Assembly (NCBI GenBank): GCA_946414885.1
Contig: CAMKQH010000006.1
Coordinates: forward strand, 102,703 to 166,702
Origin: an uncultured Lachnospiraceae bacterium
GTDB lineage: Bacteria > Bacillota > Clostridia > Lachnospirales > Lachnospiraceae
Direction of reading: 5' to 3'
Length of the DNA stretch: 64,000 bases
Shown here: positions 17,433 through 26,242 of the stretch, one piece after another
How the letters are laid out: the number at the start of each line of letters is the position of its first letter
Position numbering within the stretch: position 1 is the first letter of the stretch
Notes under the pieces: model-generated
Told to the model about the DNA's origin: nothing
Databases searched by the model: none
What the model saw: only the letters and a program-made list of their open reading frames with translations
Position numbers and translations under genes: made by a program

Positions 17433-18687
17433 GGGACCGAAGTTCACGCCCGCAGATCCTGCAAAATCCGTGGATCCCGCGGATAATCCGGGGAGAGGCT
17501 GGTACCGCATCTATACCTACCGCCTGGAGGAGGAAACGTGGGAAGATCCGGTCCGGTATGCGGCAGAAAGCCTGGCGTTAGTATTATTTAACGTGGGCGC
17601 GTACAAGGATGAGGATCTGTCGTCCCAGGCCCTTGACAGAATGGACGGGATCCTGCAACGCTTTGAACAATTAGGCTTTGACCTGATCCTTAGAATATGT
17701 TACGACACGGAAGGAAAAGGGATGGTCAGGGAACCCTCCCTTTTTTCGCACGTCAAAAAACACGTAACGCAGATCGCACCGCTTCTGAAAGGGCATGCCG
17801 ATTCCATTTACGTTTATCAGGGGCTGCTGATCGGAAGCTGGGGAGAGATGCATGACTCTAAGTTCTTGAGCGCGCAGTGCTTAAGGGAACTTATGGAATT
17901 GTTTCTGCGCGAGACGGAAGGGAAGGTACGGCTTGCCATCAGAAAGCCCGTTCAGTGGCGCCTGGCCTTTGCGGAGGGCGAGGAACGAGGCATGACTGGT
18001 TTCTTCAACGATGGTCTTTTGGGGTCGCCTTCACACCTTGGGACCTTTGGACCGGAAACTGCCGGAAGAATGACCTGGAAGGAAGCCTGGAGTCCGGAGG
18101 AAGAGGCGCGTTTTATGATGCCTTTCACGGCGCAGGTGCCATACGGCGGGGAGGTGATCGATGCCACCGTCCCGTTATCGGCGGAGCAGGTTGCGGGGGA
18201 GCTAAGGCGCCTTGGCACGTGCTATTTGAATTCCACCCATGACGCCGCATTGTTGACGAAATGGAAAGAGATGCCCTACGGCGGGCAGAGCTTATATGAT
18301 TACGTTGGCCGCCGGTTGGGATACTGTTTTGACCTGCGGGAAGCGGACTGTAGGGTCAAAAAAGATGACCTGAGGATCACGCTAAAGATTGACAATCAGG
18401 GATTTGGAACGCTATATGACGATGCCGACGCCTGGGTGTTCACAAAGCGGAACGGACAGGCTTCTGATTTTGTGAAGCTGGGAAAGCTCGAGGGAAACCT
18501 TCGGGGATTGCCGTCTGGGTCCAAAATGGAGCTTCGCGGCTTGTTTTCGATGGAAGGCATCGCGGGACTTGATAAAGGGGAAGAGCTTTTCCTCTACGTC
18601 AGGATCCTTCGCAGAAGAGACGGGAAGATGATCTCTTTCGCGAGGGAAAGCCAAGACGGGTACTTATTGTTTGGCACGATAAAATAA
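17416..18687 (+). CDS. DUF4874/DUF4832 protein, possible glycoside hydrolase-like enzyme
   Basis: A 423-residue protein. NPGRGWYRIYTY near the start is the recognisable DUF4874 signature, and the C-terminal beta-rich third fits DUF4832. The pair usually forms a TIM-barrel-like body with a beta-sandwich. No signal peptide is visible, so it is either cytoplasmic or exported by another route. The start at 17416 (GAGAAGAGGG just upstream) overlaps the GT2 gene by 17 bases. Its position among transferases suggests trimming or control of the polysaccharide, but no activity can be assigned. Confidence 0.7.
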   Translation: MLSFIKGPKFTPADPAKSVDPADNPGRGWYRIYTYRLEEETWEDPVRYAAESLALVLFNVGAYKDEDLSSQALDRMDGILQRFEQLGFDLILRICYDTEGKGMVREPSLFSHVKKHVTQIAPLLKGHADSIYVYQGLLIGSWGEMHDSKFLSAQCLRELMELFLRETEGKVRLAIRKPVQWRLAFAEGEERGMTGFFNDGLLGSPSHLGTFGPETAGRMTWKEAWSPEEEARFMMPFTAQVPYGGEVIDATVPLSAEQVAGELRRLGTCYLNSTHDAALLTKWKEMPYGGQSLYDYVGRRLGYCFDLREADCRVKKDDLRITLKIDNQGFGTLYDDADAWVFTKRNGQASDFVKLGKLEGNLRGLPSGSKMELRGLFSMEGIAGLDKGEELFLYVRILRRRDGKMISFARESQDGYLLFGTIK

Positions 18688-18702
18688 CTTGGGAGGTTCG
18701 CC

Positions 18703-19788
18703 TTGAAAAGAATCTGTTTTTTTTCAGGAGACGTGACAAGAAACGGCGGTACTGAACGCGTCGCTGTCACCATAGCGAATGAACTCGCGAAGGATCCGGA
18801 GACGGAGGTTTGCTTTTTGAGCCTTGTGGAGCAAAAGGAAGTGCCCTGCTACGAGATCTCTTCGAACGTATCGCGCCACGCACTCGGCAAGAAGTGGCTG
18901 ACGCCGGGCCCTGCCTACCTTCCGCTGATCCCGAAACTGCGAAGGTTTTTGAAAGAGCACCGGATCGATCTGATCATTGACATAGACATTGTGCTGGACG
19001 TACTCTCCGTGCCTGCGGCGAAGGGATTAAACGTTAAGGTCATTTCCTGGGAACATTCAAACTGTGCGTTTGAATTGTCGGAGGGGTGGTATCGCAGGAT
19101 CATTCTCAATCATTTTACAAAAAAGACGGATGCCATTGTCACGCTGACGCCGGGAGACGCGAAGGCGTTTCAAAAGCATTTTGGAAGGCAGGACCGGATC
19201 GTCGCCATTGCAAATCCGGCCACGATGACAGACATGGCAAGGCGTGAGCGGCAAAACTGGCTGATCACCGCAGCAAGGCTTGTCCCGGAAAAGGGATATG
19301 ACCTGCTAATGCAGGTGGCGAAGATGGTCCTTTCGAAACGCAGGGACTGGAAGTGGATCCTTTGCGGTGAAGGGTCGGAGAGGGCCGCGCTGGAAGCATT
19401 CCGCGAAAAGGAAGGTCTGCAGGGGCAGTTGGAATTGGTTGGATACGTTCCCAAGGTGGAAGATTATCTGGCGCAGGCAAAGATTTTTGTACTGACGTCC
19501 AGGGCAGAAGGCTTTCCCATGTGCCTTTTGGAAGCCGGGGCCTGCGGCTTGCCTGCAGTGAGTTTTGACGTTCCCACGGGACCGTCTGATATCATTCATG
19601 ACGGCGTAAACGGATGGCTGATCGAGCCGTTTGACTGCGAATCCATGGCGGAAAAGCTCTTACTGCTCATGGAAGATGAGGAATTGCTTACGGAAATGGC
19701 GGAAAAAGCGCCGGAAGGCATAAGACCGTTCCTGTTGCCGAAGGTCATGGAGCAGTGGAATGCCTTGCTAGGACAGCTTTTGGAGTGA
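18703..19788 (+). CDS. GT4 glycosyltransferase with TTG start
   Basis: A 361-residue GT-B enzyme. SGDVTRNGGTERVAVTIANE at the N-terminus, TAARLVPEKGYDLL in the middle and the EX7E motif EGFPMCLLE near residue 268 define it as GT4. The only start with a good ribosome site is TTG at 18703, preceded by GGGAGG. It is 15 bases downstream of the DUF4832 gene and 7 bases before the flippase gene, so it belongs to the same transcript. The sugar donor is unknown. Confidence 0.88.
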   Translation: MKRICFFSGDVTRNGGTERVAVTIANELAKDPETEVCFLSLVEQKEVPCYEISSNVSRHALGKKWLTPGPAYLPLIPKLRRFLKEHRIDLIIDIDIVLDVLSVPAAKGLNVKVISWEHSNCAFELSEGWYRRIILNHFTKKTDAIVTLTPGDAKAFQKHFGRQDRIVAIANPATMTDMARRERQNWLITAARLVPEKGYDLLMQVAKMVLSKRRDWKWILCGEGSERAALEAFREKEGLQGQLELVGYVPKVEDYLAQAKIFVLTSRAEGFPMCLLEAGACGLPAVSFDVPTGPSDIIHDGVNGWLIEPFDCESMAEKLLLLMEDEELLTEMAEKAPEGIRPFLLPKVMEQWNALLGQLLE

Positions 19789-19795
19789 GATTTCG

Positions 19796-21316
19796 ATGCG
19801 TGCTAAAAACATAGGGAAAAACAGTTTTGTCAGCGTCTTTGCGCAGGCGCTGATCATTCTGGCCGGTTTTTTTAGCCAGAGAGTCATAAATCTAAAGCTT
19901 GGCACGGAGCTGGTGGGCTTAAACGGGGTTGCGTCCAACGTGATCGCCATCTTTTCCGTCACGGAGCTGGGCTTGTCGACTGCCATTGTGTTTCACTTAT
20001 ACCGGGCAATGGCGGAAGGAGCGGAAAAAAAGCAGGCTGCACTGATGAACCTGTACCGTAAGGCCTATTACGTCGTGGCCGGGGCGATCGCCATTTTGGG
20101 CTTTTCTTTTCTGCCCTTTGTGCATTTGTTTTTGCGTGAGAATCACTTCTCCCTGTCCTATGTCCGTTTGATCTACGGACTGTGGCTGGTAAAGACGATC
20201 CTGGGATATCTGTTATCCTACAAGCGATCCATTGTGATCGCGGATCAGAGGGAATACGTAGCGAGCCTCGCGACCATGGTTGTCTCGATCCTGAATTACG
20301 TTTCCGTGATCGTGATCGTCATGATCTGGGGAAATTACGAGTGGGCCTTGGGAATTGGCATCATGTTCGAGGCCATTGTGAATATTGGTTTGGCAATCTA
20401 TGTGGACAAGACCTGGCCATACTTGAAAAAATACCGTAAGGAAAAGGTGGATGGGGGGCTTGTGAGTTCCGTGTTTGCGGACGTAAGGAACCTCTTTGTC
20501 ACGAGGATCGCGCAAAAGCTCCTTGGCTGCACGGATAATTTGATCACGTCGAGCTTTATCAGCTTGAGCGTCGTGGGATTTTATTCCAATTACTGCCTGA
20601 TCACGCAGTCCTTGATCAACGTCATGCAGGCGCTTTCCGGAGCACTGCAGCCCACGATTGGCAACCTGATCGTGGAAGGGGACAAAAAGCGCGACGGGGA
20701 TCTGTTGCAGACCTTTACGTTTGTGTATTTTCTGTTGGGCGCCGTCATTCTGAGCGGCGTGACGGCATTGGCTTCGCTCTTTGTCGGAGGGATCTGGCTG
20801 GGAGAGGAGTTCGTGCTCCCAAGCGTGACGGTGATGCTGATTGCCTTCAATTGTCTGCTTTACGTACTGGTCTTGCCGGTTGGAACGTTCGTCAGCGCCG
20901 GTGGTCTTTTCCAACCGGAGAAACGGGTCGCAATGACGGCGGCCATAGTGAATCTGGTCCTTTCGCTGGCGTTGGTCCGGCCCATGGGACTCAACGGCGT
21001 GCTTCTCGGAACGCTTGTGGCTTACGTGATCTTGTTTCTGGGAAAGTCGTTTGCCTTTTATCATTTTTACATGGAAAAATCCATGGGAAGCTATGTGCTA
21101 CAGATGGCTCAATACATGGTACTGTCCGTAGGAGAGGCACTGCTATGCGCGTTCTTGACGGGAAAGATCTGTCAGGGCTTTTCCATTTTAAGTTTTATCC
21201 TGGCAGGCATGCTTTGCGTTGCGTTGCCGTCAGGCATCAATCTTCTTTTGTATTTTAGAAGTGCCCGTTTTCAGGCGTCCCTCCGCTTTTTGGAGAAATA
21301 CTTGAAACGGGAGTGA
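19796..21316 (+). CDS. Wzx-like oligosaccharide flippase
   Basis: A 506-residue protein with 12-14 hydrophobic segments, beginning NSFVSVFAQALIILAGFFSQ. The MATE/MOP-type N-terminus, loops such as LGTELVGLNGVASNVIAI, and the position after several transferases mark a polysaccharide flippase. It would move a lipid-linked repeat unit outward. The locus therefore carries two export routes, PelG and this flippase. No Wzy-type polymerase is obvious, unless the protein at 7863 takes that role. Confidence 0.85.
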   Translation: MRAKNIGKNSFVSVFAQALIILAGFFSQRVINLKLGTELVGLNGVASNVIAIFSVTELGLSTAIVFHLYRAMAEGAEKKQAALMNLYRKAYYVVAGAIAILGFSFLPFVHLFLRENHFSLSYVRLIYGLWLVKTILGYLLSYKRSIVIADQREYVASLATMVVSILNYVSVIVIVMIWGNYEWALGIGIMFEAIVNIGLAIYVDKTWPYLKKYRKEKVDGGLVSSVFADVRNLFVTRIAQKLLGCTDNLITSSFISLSVVGFYSNYCLITQSLINVMQALSGALQPTIGNLIVEGDKKRDGDLLQTFTFVYFLLGAVILSGVTALASLFVGGIWLGEEFVLPSVTVMLIAFNCLLYVLVLPVGTFVSAGGLFQPEKRVAMTAAIVNLVLSLALVRPMGLNGVLLGTLVAYVILFLGKSFAFYHFYMEKSMGSYVLQMAQYMVLSVGEALLCAFLTGKICQGFSILSFILAGMLCVALPSGINLLLYFRSARFQASLRFLEKYLKRE

Positions 21317-21350
21317 TAACCATTGTTTACGGGATGATCGGGGAATTGTC

Positions 21351-23669
21351 ATGAGTAAGATGCTGGTATCCATCATAATTCCAGTCTATAAAACTGAAAA
21401 ATATTTGGCTCAGTGCGTGCAGAGCGCGCTCACCCAGCATTATCCCGCAACGGAGATCATTCTGGTGGACGACGGCTCGCCGGACCGTTGTCCGGAGATT
21501 GTTGACTTTTACGCGCAGAAGTATGAGCGGGTGATCGCGATCCATCAGGAAAACCAGGGGCAGGGCATTGCGCGAAACACGGGCATCCTGGAGGCGCAGG
21601 GCGAGTACGTCTTTATGATGGACTCGGACGACTGTCTGGACGGGCCGGAGGCCATCGCCAATCTTGCTGAGGAAGCGATGCGAAGCGGCGCGGACGTGAT
21701 CGTGGGCAACTACCGGAAATTCATGGACGGAATCATCTGGGACGTGAACCGGCACCATTTGGAAAAGGAGGATGATCCGGACACGGAAGATTTCCGCTTT
21801 GACGGATTTTATCGCTTCGGACACCTGGCATATAACTGGGGCAAGCTTTACCGTAGGGAATTCCTGCTGGAAAACGACGTGTGGAGCATGGATTACCCTT
21901 ACACCCAGGATAAGGCGTTCAACATCCTTTGCTATGCGTGCCGTCCGAAGTACTCCTTTATCGATGAGAGCGTTTATTTATACAGGGTTCGGGATGAATC
22001 CATTACGTTTCAGTATAAGCCGGATTTCAGCGAGATATGGGTCGCCATTGCGGAGGATTTCCATCTGGAGCTGGAGGACAGGGGACTCGAGGATCACTAT
22101 CAGGACATTACGGCGTTTCACGTCTTCTTCGGAAGTTTTTTCCTGGTGAAACAGGAGCTCATGGCCAAGAATGGCATATGGAAGGCGAAGACGGCGCTCC
22201 GGGATTACGGAAGGAATCTTTTTGTGAGAAAGAGATTCCGGGAATTAGCGGGAGGAGCTTACGTTAAGCAGCTTCACTGCCTGCCGTGGAAATTTGTGAT
22301 CCGGGTGGCGTCCATGCTGTTTTCCGCACGCGGGTATTTCCTGTTTACCCTGGGAATTGTTCTTCTGAGGGCCCTAAACATTGACAGGCGCATTACGGAA
22401 AAACGAAACCGTGAAGAAAAACAATCCAGATGGAAAAAGCGGAAAAAAGTAGCGCCCGGCAATATCGTTTCCAAAGAGGCCGAATGCCTGTGCCTTCTCT
22501 TGAGAAGAGCATTGACGGGGGAGGAGGCAAGCCGGCGTGAAAAAGAGCTTCTGGAACGGGTAAAAATGGAGGAAGTGATTTCCATTGCCCGGGAGCATAA
22601 GGTGCTGCCTATGCTGTGGGACGTGCTTGAGGAGCTCTTTGAAGAAAAAGATCCAAAGCTTTTGGAGTCGGCACGCCCGGCGACGGAAAGCGTTGTAAAA
22701 CAAAGCTACCGGCTCCTGTTTTTGACAAAGGAGCTAACGGAAGCCATCCGGGCGAAGAACGTGCCGGTGGTTGCACTGAAGGGATGTGGCGTGGCGGCTT
22801 ATTATCCCGTGCCGGAATATCGTAAGTCAGGTGACGTGGACCTCCTGTTCAAAAGCGTGGAGGACGCGCAGGCGGCGGGAAAAATCTTGGAAGGCATGCA
22901 TTACGAACTAAAGGAAGAACAGCATGCGAACCATCACTTGGTCTATCAGGGTAAGGAAGAGATCGACGTGGAGCTTCACGCCATGCTTGCGGAGCCCTTT
23001 GATGATGAGAGGATCAATGAGAGAATGGAAGAACTCCTTCCCACCTATCTGGAGGAAGCGGGGGAGACCGAGGTCATGGGTTTGTCCATACCGACGACCT
23101 CTGAACCGTTGCAGGCATTGGAACTCCTTCTTCACATGCTCCAGCATTTCCTTCGCGCCGGCTTTGGATTAAAGCTTCTGGCGGATTGGGTGGTTTTCTG
23201 GAATCAGGTGGATGACGAAGAAACCGCGGCCCGGTTCCGCAAACTGGCGGAGGAATGCGGCGTTACGGGCTTTGCGAAGGCGGTCACGCTGATCTGTGAA
23301 AAGTATCTGGGCCTTACCCAAAACCATATCTACGGAAATGGCTTGGAAGCGGAGTTTTCGAAGGGTTACGTCGAACAGTTCCTAATGGAAGTGGTCAGCG
23401 CGGAGGAATTCGGAAAGGCGGACAAGAACCGCATGGTGGCGCTCCGGGATCGCAGCATCTTGGGCTATGCGAAGGAATTCCACTATCAGATGAAGATGAA
23501 CCACGCAAAGGAGAGCAAGCATGTCTGGAAGTGGCCGTGGCTTTGGTACAAGACCTTTGTTACGTTCCTCCGGAATAACAAAAAGCTTGGACGAGGGAGT
23601 CTTCGCAGCATTCTAAAGAGTGCGGGAGAACGCGCTGGCGTTGTTGAAGAGATGAGACTATTCAAATAA
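21351..23669 (+). CDS. GT2 glycosyltransferase fused to NTP_transf_5 nucleotidyltransferase
   Basis: A 772-residue two-domain protein. Residues 1-340 are a GT2 transferase (SIIIPVYKTEKYL, VDDGSPD, metal motif DSD at 91-93). A basic linker follows at about 345-375. The C-terminal 390 residues match the uncharacterised nucleotidyltransferase family NTP_transf_5: VALKGCGVAAYYP, then the metal-binding GDVDLLF with Asp495 and Asp497. That family is often found with PqqD, HprK-like kinase and S24/S26 peptidase genes in peptide-modification clusters, all of which occur here. PqqD follows after 18 bases. The fusion joins glycan assembly to that system. Confidence 0.87.
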   Translation: MSKMLVSIIIPVYKTEKYLAQCVQSALTQHYPATEIILVDDGSPDRCPEIVDFYAQKYERVIAIHQENQGQGIARNTGILEAQGEYVFMMDSDDCLDGPEAIANLAEEAMRSGADVIVGNYRKFMDGIIWDVNRHHLEKEDDPDTEDFRFDGFYRFGHLAYNWGKLYRREFLLENDVWSMDYPYTQDKAFNILCYACRPKYSFIDESVYLYRVRDESITFQYKPDFSEIWVAIAEDFHLELEDRGLEDHYQDITAFHVFFGSFFLVKQELMAKNGIWKAKTALRDYGRNLFVRKRFRELAGGAYVKQLHCLPWKFVIRVASMLFSARGYFLFTLGIVLLRALNIDRRITEKRNREEKQSRWKKRKKVAPGNIVSKEAECLCLLLRRALTGEEASRREKELLERVKMEEVISIAREHKVLPMLWDVLEELFEEKDPKLLESARPATESVVKQSYRLLFLTKELTEAIRAKNVPVVALKGCGVAAYYPVPEYRKSGDVDLLFKSVEDAQAAGKILEGMHYELKEEQHANHHLVYQGKEEIDVELHAMLAEPFDDERINERMEELLPTYLEEAGETEVMGLSIPTTSEPLQALELLLHMLQHFLRAGFGLKLLADWVVFWNQVDDEETAARFRKLAEECGVTGFAKAVTLICEKYLGLTQNHIYGNGLEAEFSKGYVEQFLMEVVSAEEFGKADKNRMVALRDRSILGYAKEFHYQMKMNHAKESKHVWKWPWLWYKTFVTFLRNNKKLGRGSLRSILKSAGERAGVVEEMRLFK

Positions 23670-23687
23670 ACTGAGGCAGGTGATTAC

Positions 23688-23957
23688 GTGAAGATCAATG
23701 AGAGTTATGAGCTGAGAAAGATCGGAGAACATTACGTCGTGGCACGCCGCGGGGAGAAGCAGGGCATCGTGTTTGCCTTGAATGAGACGGGAGCACTTCT
23801 CTGGGAAGGGATCCTCGAGGGCTTGTCCAAGGAGGCACTTCACAAAAAGCTTTGCCAGGAATATGAAGCGGATCCGGACGAGGAGCAGATGATCCTTACG
23901 GACATGGAAGAGTTCTTGGAGCAACTGGATAAACTGGGTGTCTTGGTTAATGATTGA
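23688..23957 (+). CDS. PqqD-like peptide-binding protein (second copy)
   Basis: An 89-residue PqqD-family protein with GTG start (AGGCAGGTGAT upstream). The core LNETGALLWEG and the C-terminal helix FLEQLDKLGVLV align with the protein at 4348 and with the N-terminus of the kinase-like protein at 28012. It is likely to bind a leader peptide; the candidate precursor lies 1.7 kb downstream at 25612. It sits between the GT2-NTP_transf_5 fusion and the two-component genes, with gaps under 20 bases on both sides. Confidence 0.82.
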   Translation: MKINESYELRKIGEHYVVARRGEKQGIVFALNETGALLWEGILEGLSKEALHKKLCQEYEADPDEEQMILTDMEEFLEQLDKLGVLVND

Positions 23958-23971
23958 CGGAGGGTCAAAAA

Positions 23972-24649
23972 ATGGACCGAATCTTGTTGGTGGATGATGA
24001 CAGCGAAGTTCTTTACGTCAATGGTGAATTCTTAAAGGGAAAGGGATATCAGGTGAAAACGGCGCAGTCGGCGCAGGAGGCAATTGGCATGTTGCCTGAT
24101 TTTATGCCGCACTGCATTGTCCTCGACGTGATGATGCCCGGCATGGATGGTTTTGAAGCCATGAAGCAGATCCGGATGATCACGCAGGTGCCGGTATTGT
24201 TCCTGACGGGCAGAACGGAGGAGGCAGACCGCATTCAGGGCCTTGTCACCGGGGCCGTGGATTATATCGTGAAGCCCTGCAGTCTGGAAGAACTGTCCCT
24301 GCGCATTCAGGTACACATCACCAGATACCGCGGCGTCACCGGACAGACGGGCATTCTTGAGTTCCCGCCCCTTCGCATAGAGCTCTTAAATCACCGCGTG
24401 TTCTGTAGCGGCGAAGAAATCCTGTTGTCCAATAAGGAATATGAGCTCCTGGTATGTCTGGCGCGCAATAACCGTAAGGTCATGACCTTCGAGGAGATCG
24501 GCAAGGAGCTTCTGGGAGGCTACATTGACGCTGACCGCAGGAACATTATGATGAATGCCAGCAGGCTGAGAAAAAAGATGGAAGGCTTTGTCGGTCTGGA
24601 AAACATGATCGAGACCGTGTGGGGAAAAGGGTATTGCTTTAAGGGATGA
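23972..24649 (+). CDS. OmpR-family response regulator
   Basis: A 225-residue regulator. The receiver domain has the acidic patch DDD at 8-10, the phospho-acceptor Asp52 in LDVMMPGMDG and Lys in YIVKPC. The C-terminal winged helix (YELLVCLARNN, then NASRLRKKME and WGKGYCFKG) is OmpR/PhoB type. ATG 23972 follows GAGGG; the frame opens at 23954. It is paired with the histidine kinase 18 bases downstream and ends the polysaccharide operon. A plausible target is the isolated promoter at 25498, or the operon itself. Confidence 0.93.
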   Translation: MDRILLVDDDSEVLYVNGEFLKGKGYQVKTAQSAQEAIGMLPDFMPHCIVLDVMMPGMDGFEAMKQIRMITQVPVLFLTGRTEEADRIQGLVTGAVDYIVKPCSLEELSLRIQVHITRYRGVTGQTGILEFPPLRIELLNHRVFCSGEEILLSNKEYELLVCLARNNRKVMTFEEIGKELLGGYIDADRRNIMMNASRLRKKMEGFVGLENMIETVWGKGYCFKG

Positions 24650-24667
24650 CGGAAGGAAGCGCGGAGC

Positions 24668-25480
24668 ATGGAAAAAAAGCGATATACAAAACCGCAGACA
24701 ATTTCCAGGGAGGACTTGGAGAAAGCCTTGTTGCTGGCGAATGAGGAATTGTCGCGGGCAAATGAAAAATTAAACCAACAGGAGCGGGAACGCATGGAAC
24801 TGTTCCGGAATCTCTCCCACGACCTTCGCGCGCCGATGACGGCCCTCGTCAGTGCCCTTGGACTCCTTCGCGAAAAGAAGGACATGGAGGAGGAAGAGTA
24901 TCAGGAACTCATTAATCTTATGAGCAGGCGCCTGAGAAGCCTGAACTCCATGCTGGATGAGATCTTTTTGCTCGGAAGAATGGAGAATCCGGAGCAGAGA
25001 CTGGAGCTGGAGACCATAAACGCCGTGGCCATGCTGGAGGAATTCTTTTATTCCTGCGACGCGGACGTGAAATACGCGGAAAGGCGATTGGACCTACGTC
25101 TGCCAGAGGACCTGTCCTGCATGGTCCGCGTGGATCCCGAGAAAATGGTCAGGGTGCTTGACAATCTGTTCACCAATGCCTTAAGATATTCCAGGCCAGG
25201 TGATGAGATCACGCTCTCAGCTGAGGTGCGCGACGGTAAGCTGATCATCTGCGTAAGCGACACGGGAGTGGGAATCCTGCCGGAGGATCTGCCCCACGTG
25301 TTTGAGCGTTCCTACCGGGCGGACAGGTCCAGAACGCCGGGGGACGGCGGGCACGGACTTGGTCTTGCCATAGCAAAGAGCATTATGGAAAAACACGGGG
25401 GAAAAATTTGGGTAACAAGCGTGCCTGAAAAGGGAAGTCAGTTCTTTCTAGAAATACCAATGCTGGTGGGGGATTCGTAA
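24668..25480 (+). CDS. Soluble histidine kinase without a sensor domain
   Basis: A 270-residue kinase. A short coiled coil (residues 15-45) leads straight into the HisKA box NLSHDLRAPM with His51. The HATPase domain has the N box (DNLFTNALRYS), the G1 box (DTGVGI) and the G2 box (GHGLGLAIAKSI). There is no membrane helix, PAS, GAF or HAMP domain. The input must therefore come from a partner protein or through the coiled coil. The gene pairs with the regulator at 23972. The next gene, at 25612, is separated by a promoter. Confidence 0.92.
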   Translation: MEKKRYTKPQTISREDLEKALLLANEELSRANEKLNQQERERMELFRNLSHDLRAPMTALVSALGLLREKKDMEEEEYQELINLMSRRLRSLNSMLDEIFLLGRMENPEQRLELETINAVAMLEEFFYSCDADVKYAERRLDLRLPEDLSCMVRVDPEKMVRVLDNLFTNALRYSRPGDEITLSAEVRDGKLIICVSDTGVGILPEDLPHVFERSYRADRSRTPGDGGHGLGLAIAKSIMEKHGGKIWVTSVPEKGSQFFLEIPMLVGDS

Positions 25481-25497
25481 CAAATCTGTTAGAATGC

Positions 25498-25526
25498 TTG
25501 CGGTTTTCAAAGGGCTATGGTAGGAT
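25498..25526 (+). promoter_or_regulatory. Predicted promoter of the candidate precursor gene
   Basis: TTGCGG at 25498-25503 and TAGGAT at 25521-25526 are 17 bases apart, and TGG directly before the -10 forms an extended -10 element. It leaves a 5' leader of about 80 bases with a strong AGGAGG ribosome site before 25612. The kinase gene stops just upstream at 25480. Confidence 0.45.
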
Positions 25527-25611
25527 GATGTCATGAGATAAGGAGAGGAACATCTTCTTAGAATTAGACCTAAAAAAATAGTAGATTGATACAGGAGGAA
25601 AAGAAGAGAAA

Positions 25612-26064
25612 ATGAAAAATTACGTTAAGCCCGTAATTGTTGCAAATGATGAGATTGCAGAAAGCGTATACATGGCAAGTGGTGACGGAAGCAACTGGTC
25701 TTCCGATTGCTGGACCATTAAAGTAAATGGAGAGCAGAAGTGGGCAGGAGACTCTCACGTGTTTGAGCTTCGTGCAGATCACAGCAGTGATTACGTGCAT
25801 ATTTCCGGTTGCACCGTTGTTACCGTAACCTTCTCCGCACCCCTGAGTGCAAACGGTTCCAGAGCTGAGTTCCCTTACGTGATCAATGGTAACACCATGA
25901 TCGTTACGCGTGAGCTCCTTGGAGATTCCTATAAGTCTGGTGACAACTACACCTTCAAGGTATGGGCTTCCACCGGTGATCAGGCTACGACTGAAGCAAT
26001 CAGCATTACTAACCTGACCATTTCCTGCAGACATGATGTAAACGTTCAGGGTGGAATCGACTAA
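25612..26064 (+). CDS. Candidate exported/modified precursor protein with leader-like N-terminus
   Basis: A 150-residue protein of no family I can name. Residues 1-24 (YVKPVIVANDEIAESVYMAS) look like a leader: charged, non-hydrophobic, ending in an ASG that could be a cleavage site, and unlike a Sec signal. The rest is Ser/Thr/Asn-rich and beta-patterned, with Cys33, Cys67 and Cys139; the outer cysteines frame the domain in a way faintly reminiscent of small carbohydrate-binding modules. The gene stands alone between a promoter (25498) and a strong terminator (26093), with an excellent AGGAGGAAAA ribosome site, suggesting high expression. PqqD, kinase-like, peptidase-like and exporter genes surround it. 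That it is their substrate is inference. Confidence 0.6.
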   Translation: MKNYVKPVIVANDEIAESVYMASGDGSNWSSDCWTIKVNGEQKWAGDSHVFELRADHSSDYVHISGCTVVTVTFSAPLSANGSRAEFPYVINGNTMIVTRELLGDSYKSGDNYTFKVWASTGDQATTEAISITNLTISCRHDVNVQGGID

Positions 26065-26092
26065 ATAAAAGCTTAGTCCCTAAATAGACATC

Positions 26093-26138
26093 AAAGCATG
26101 GTTGCAAATGCGGCCATGCTTTTCTTTTTGCTTTTTTA
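26093..26138 (+). terminator. Intrinsic terminator after the candidate precursor gene
   Basis: AAAGCATGG (26093-26101) pairs perfectly with CCATGCTTT (26114-26122) around a 12-base loop, followed by a T-rich tract to about 26138. It separates the precursor gene from the exporter gene. Confidence 0.85.
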
Positions 26139-26242
26139 CGCCGCTCGCAATTGAATTCTGCATGGAATCATGGTACTCTTATAACAAGAATGCGTTACGT
26201 TTATGCTCGATAAGCATTTTGAGATCACAAAGGGAACAAGGG

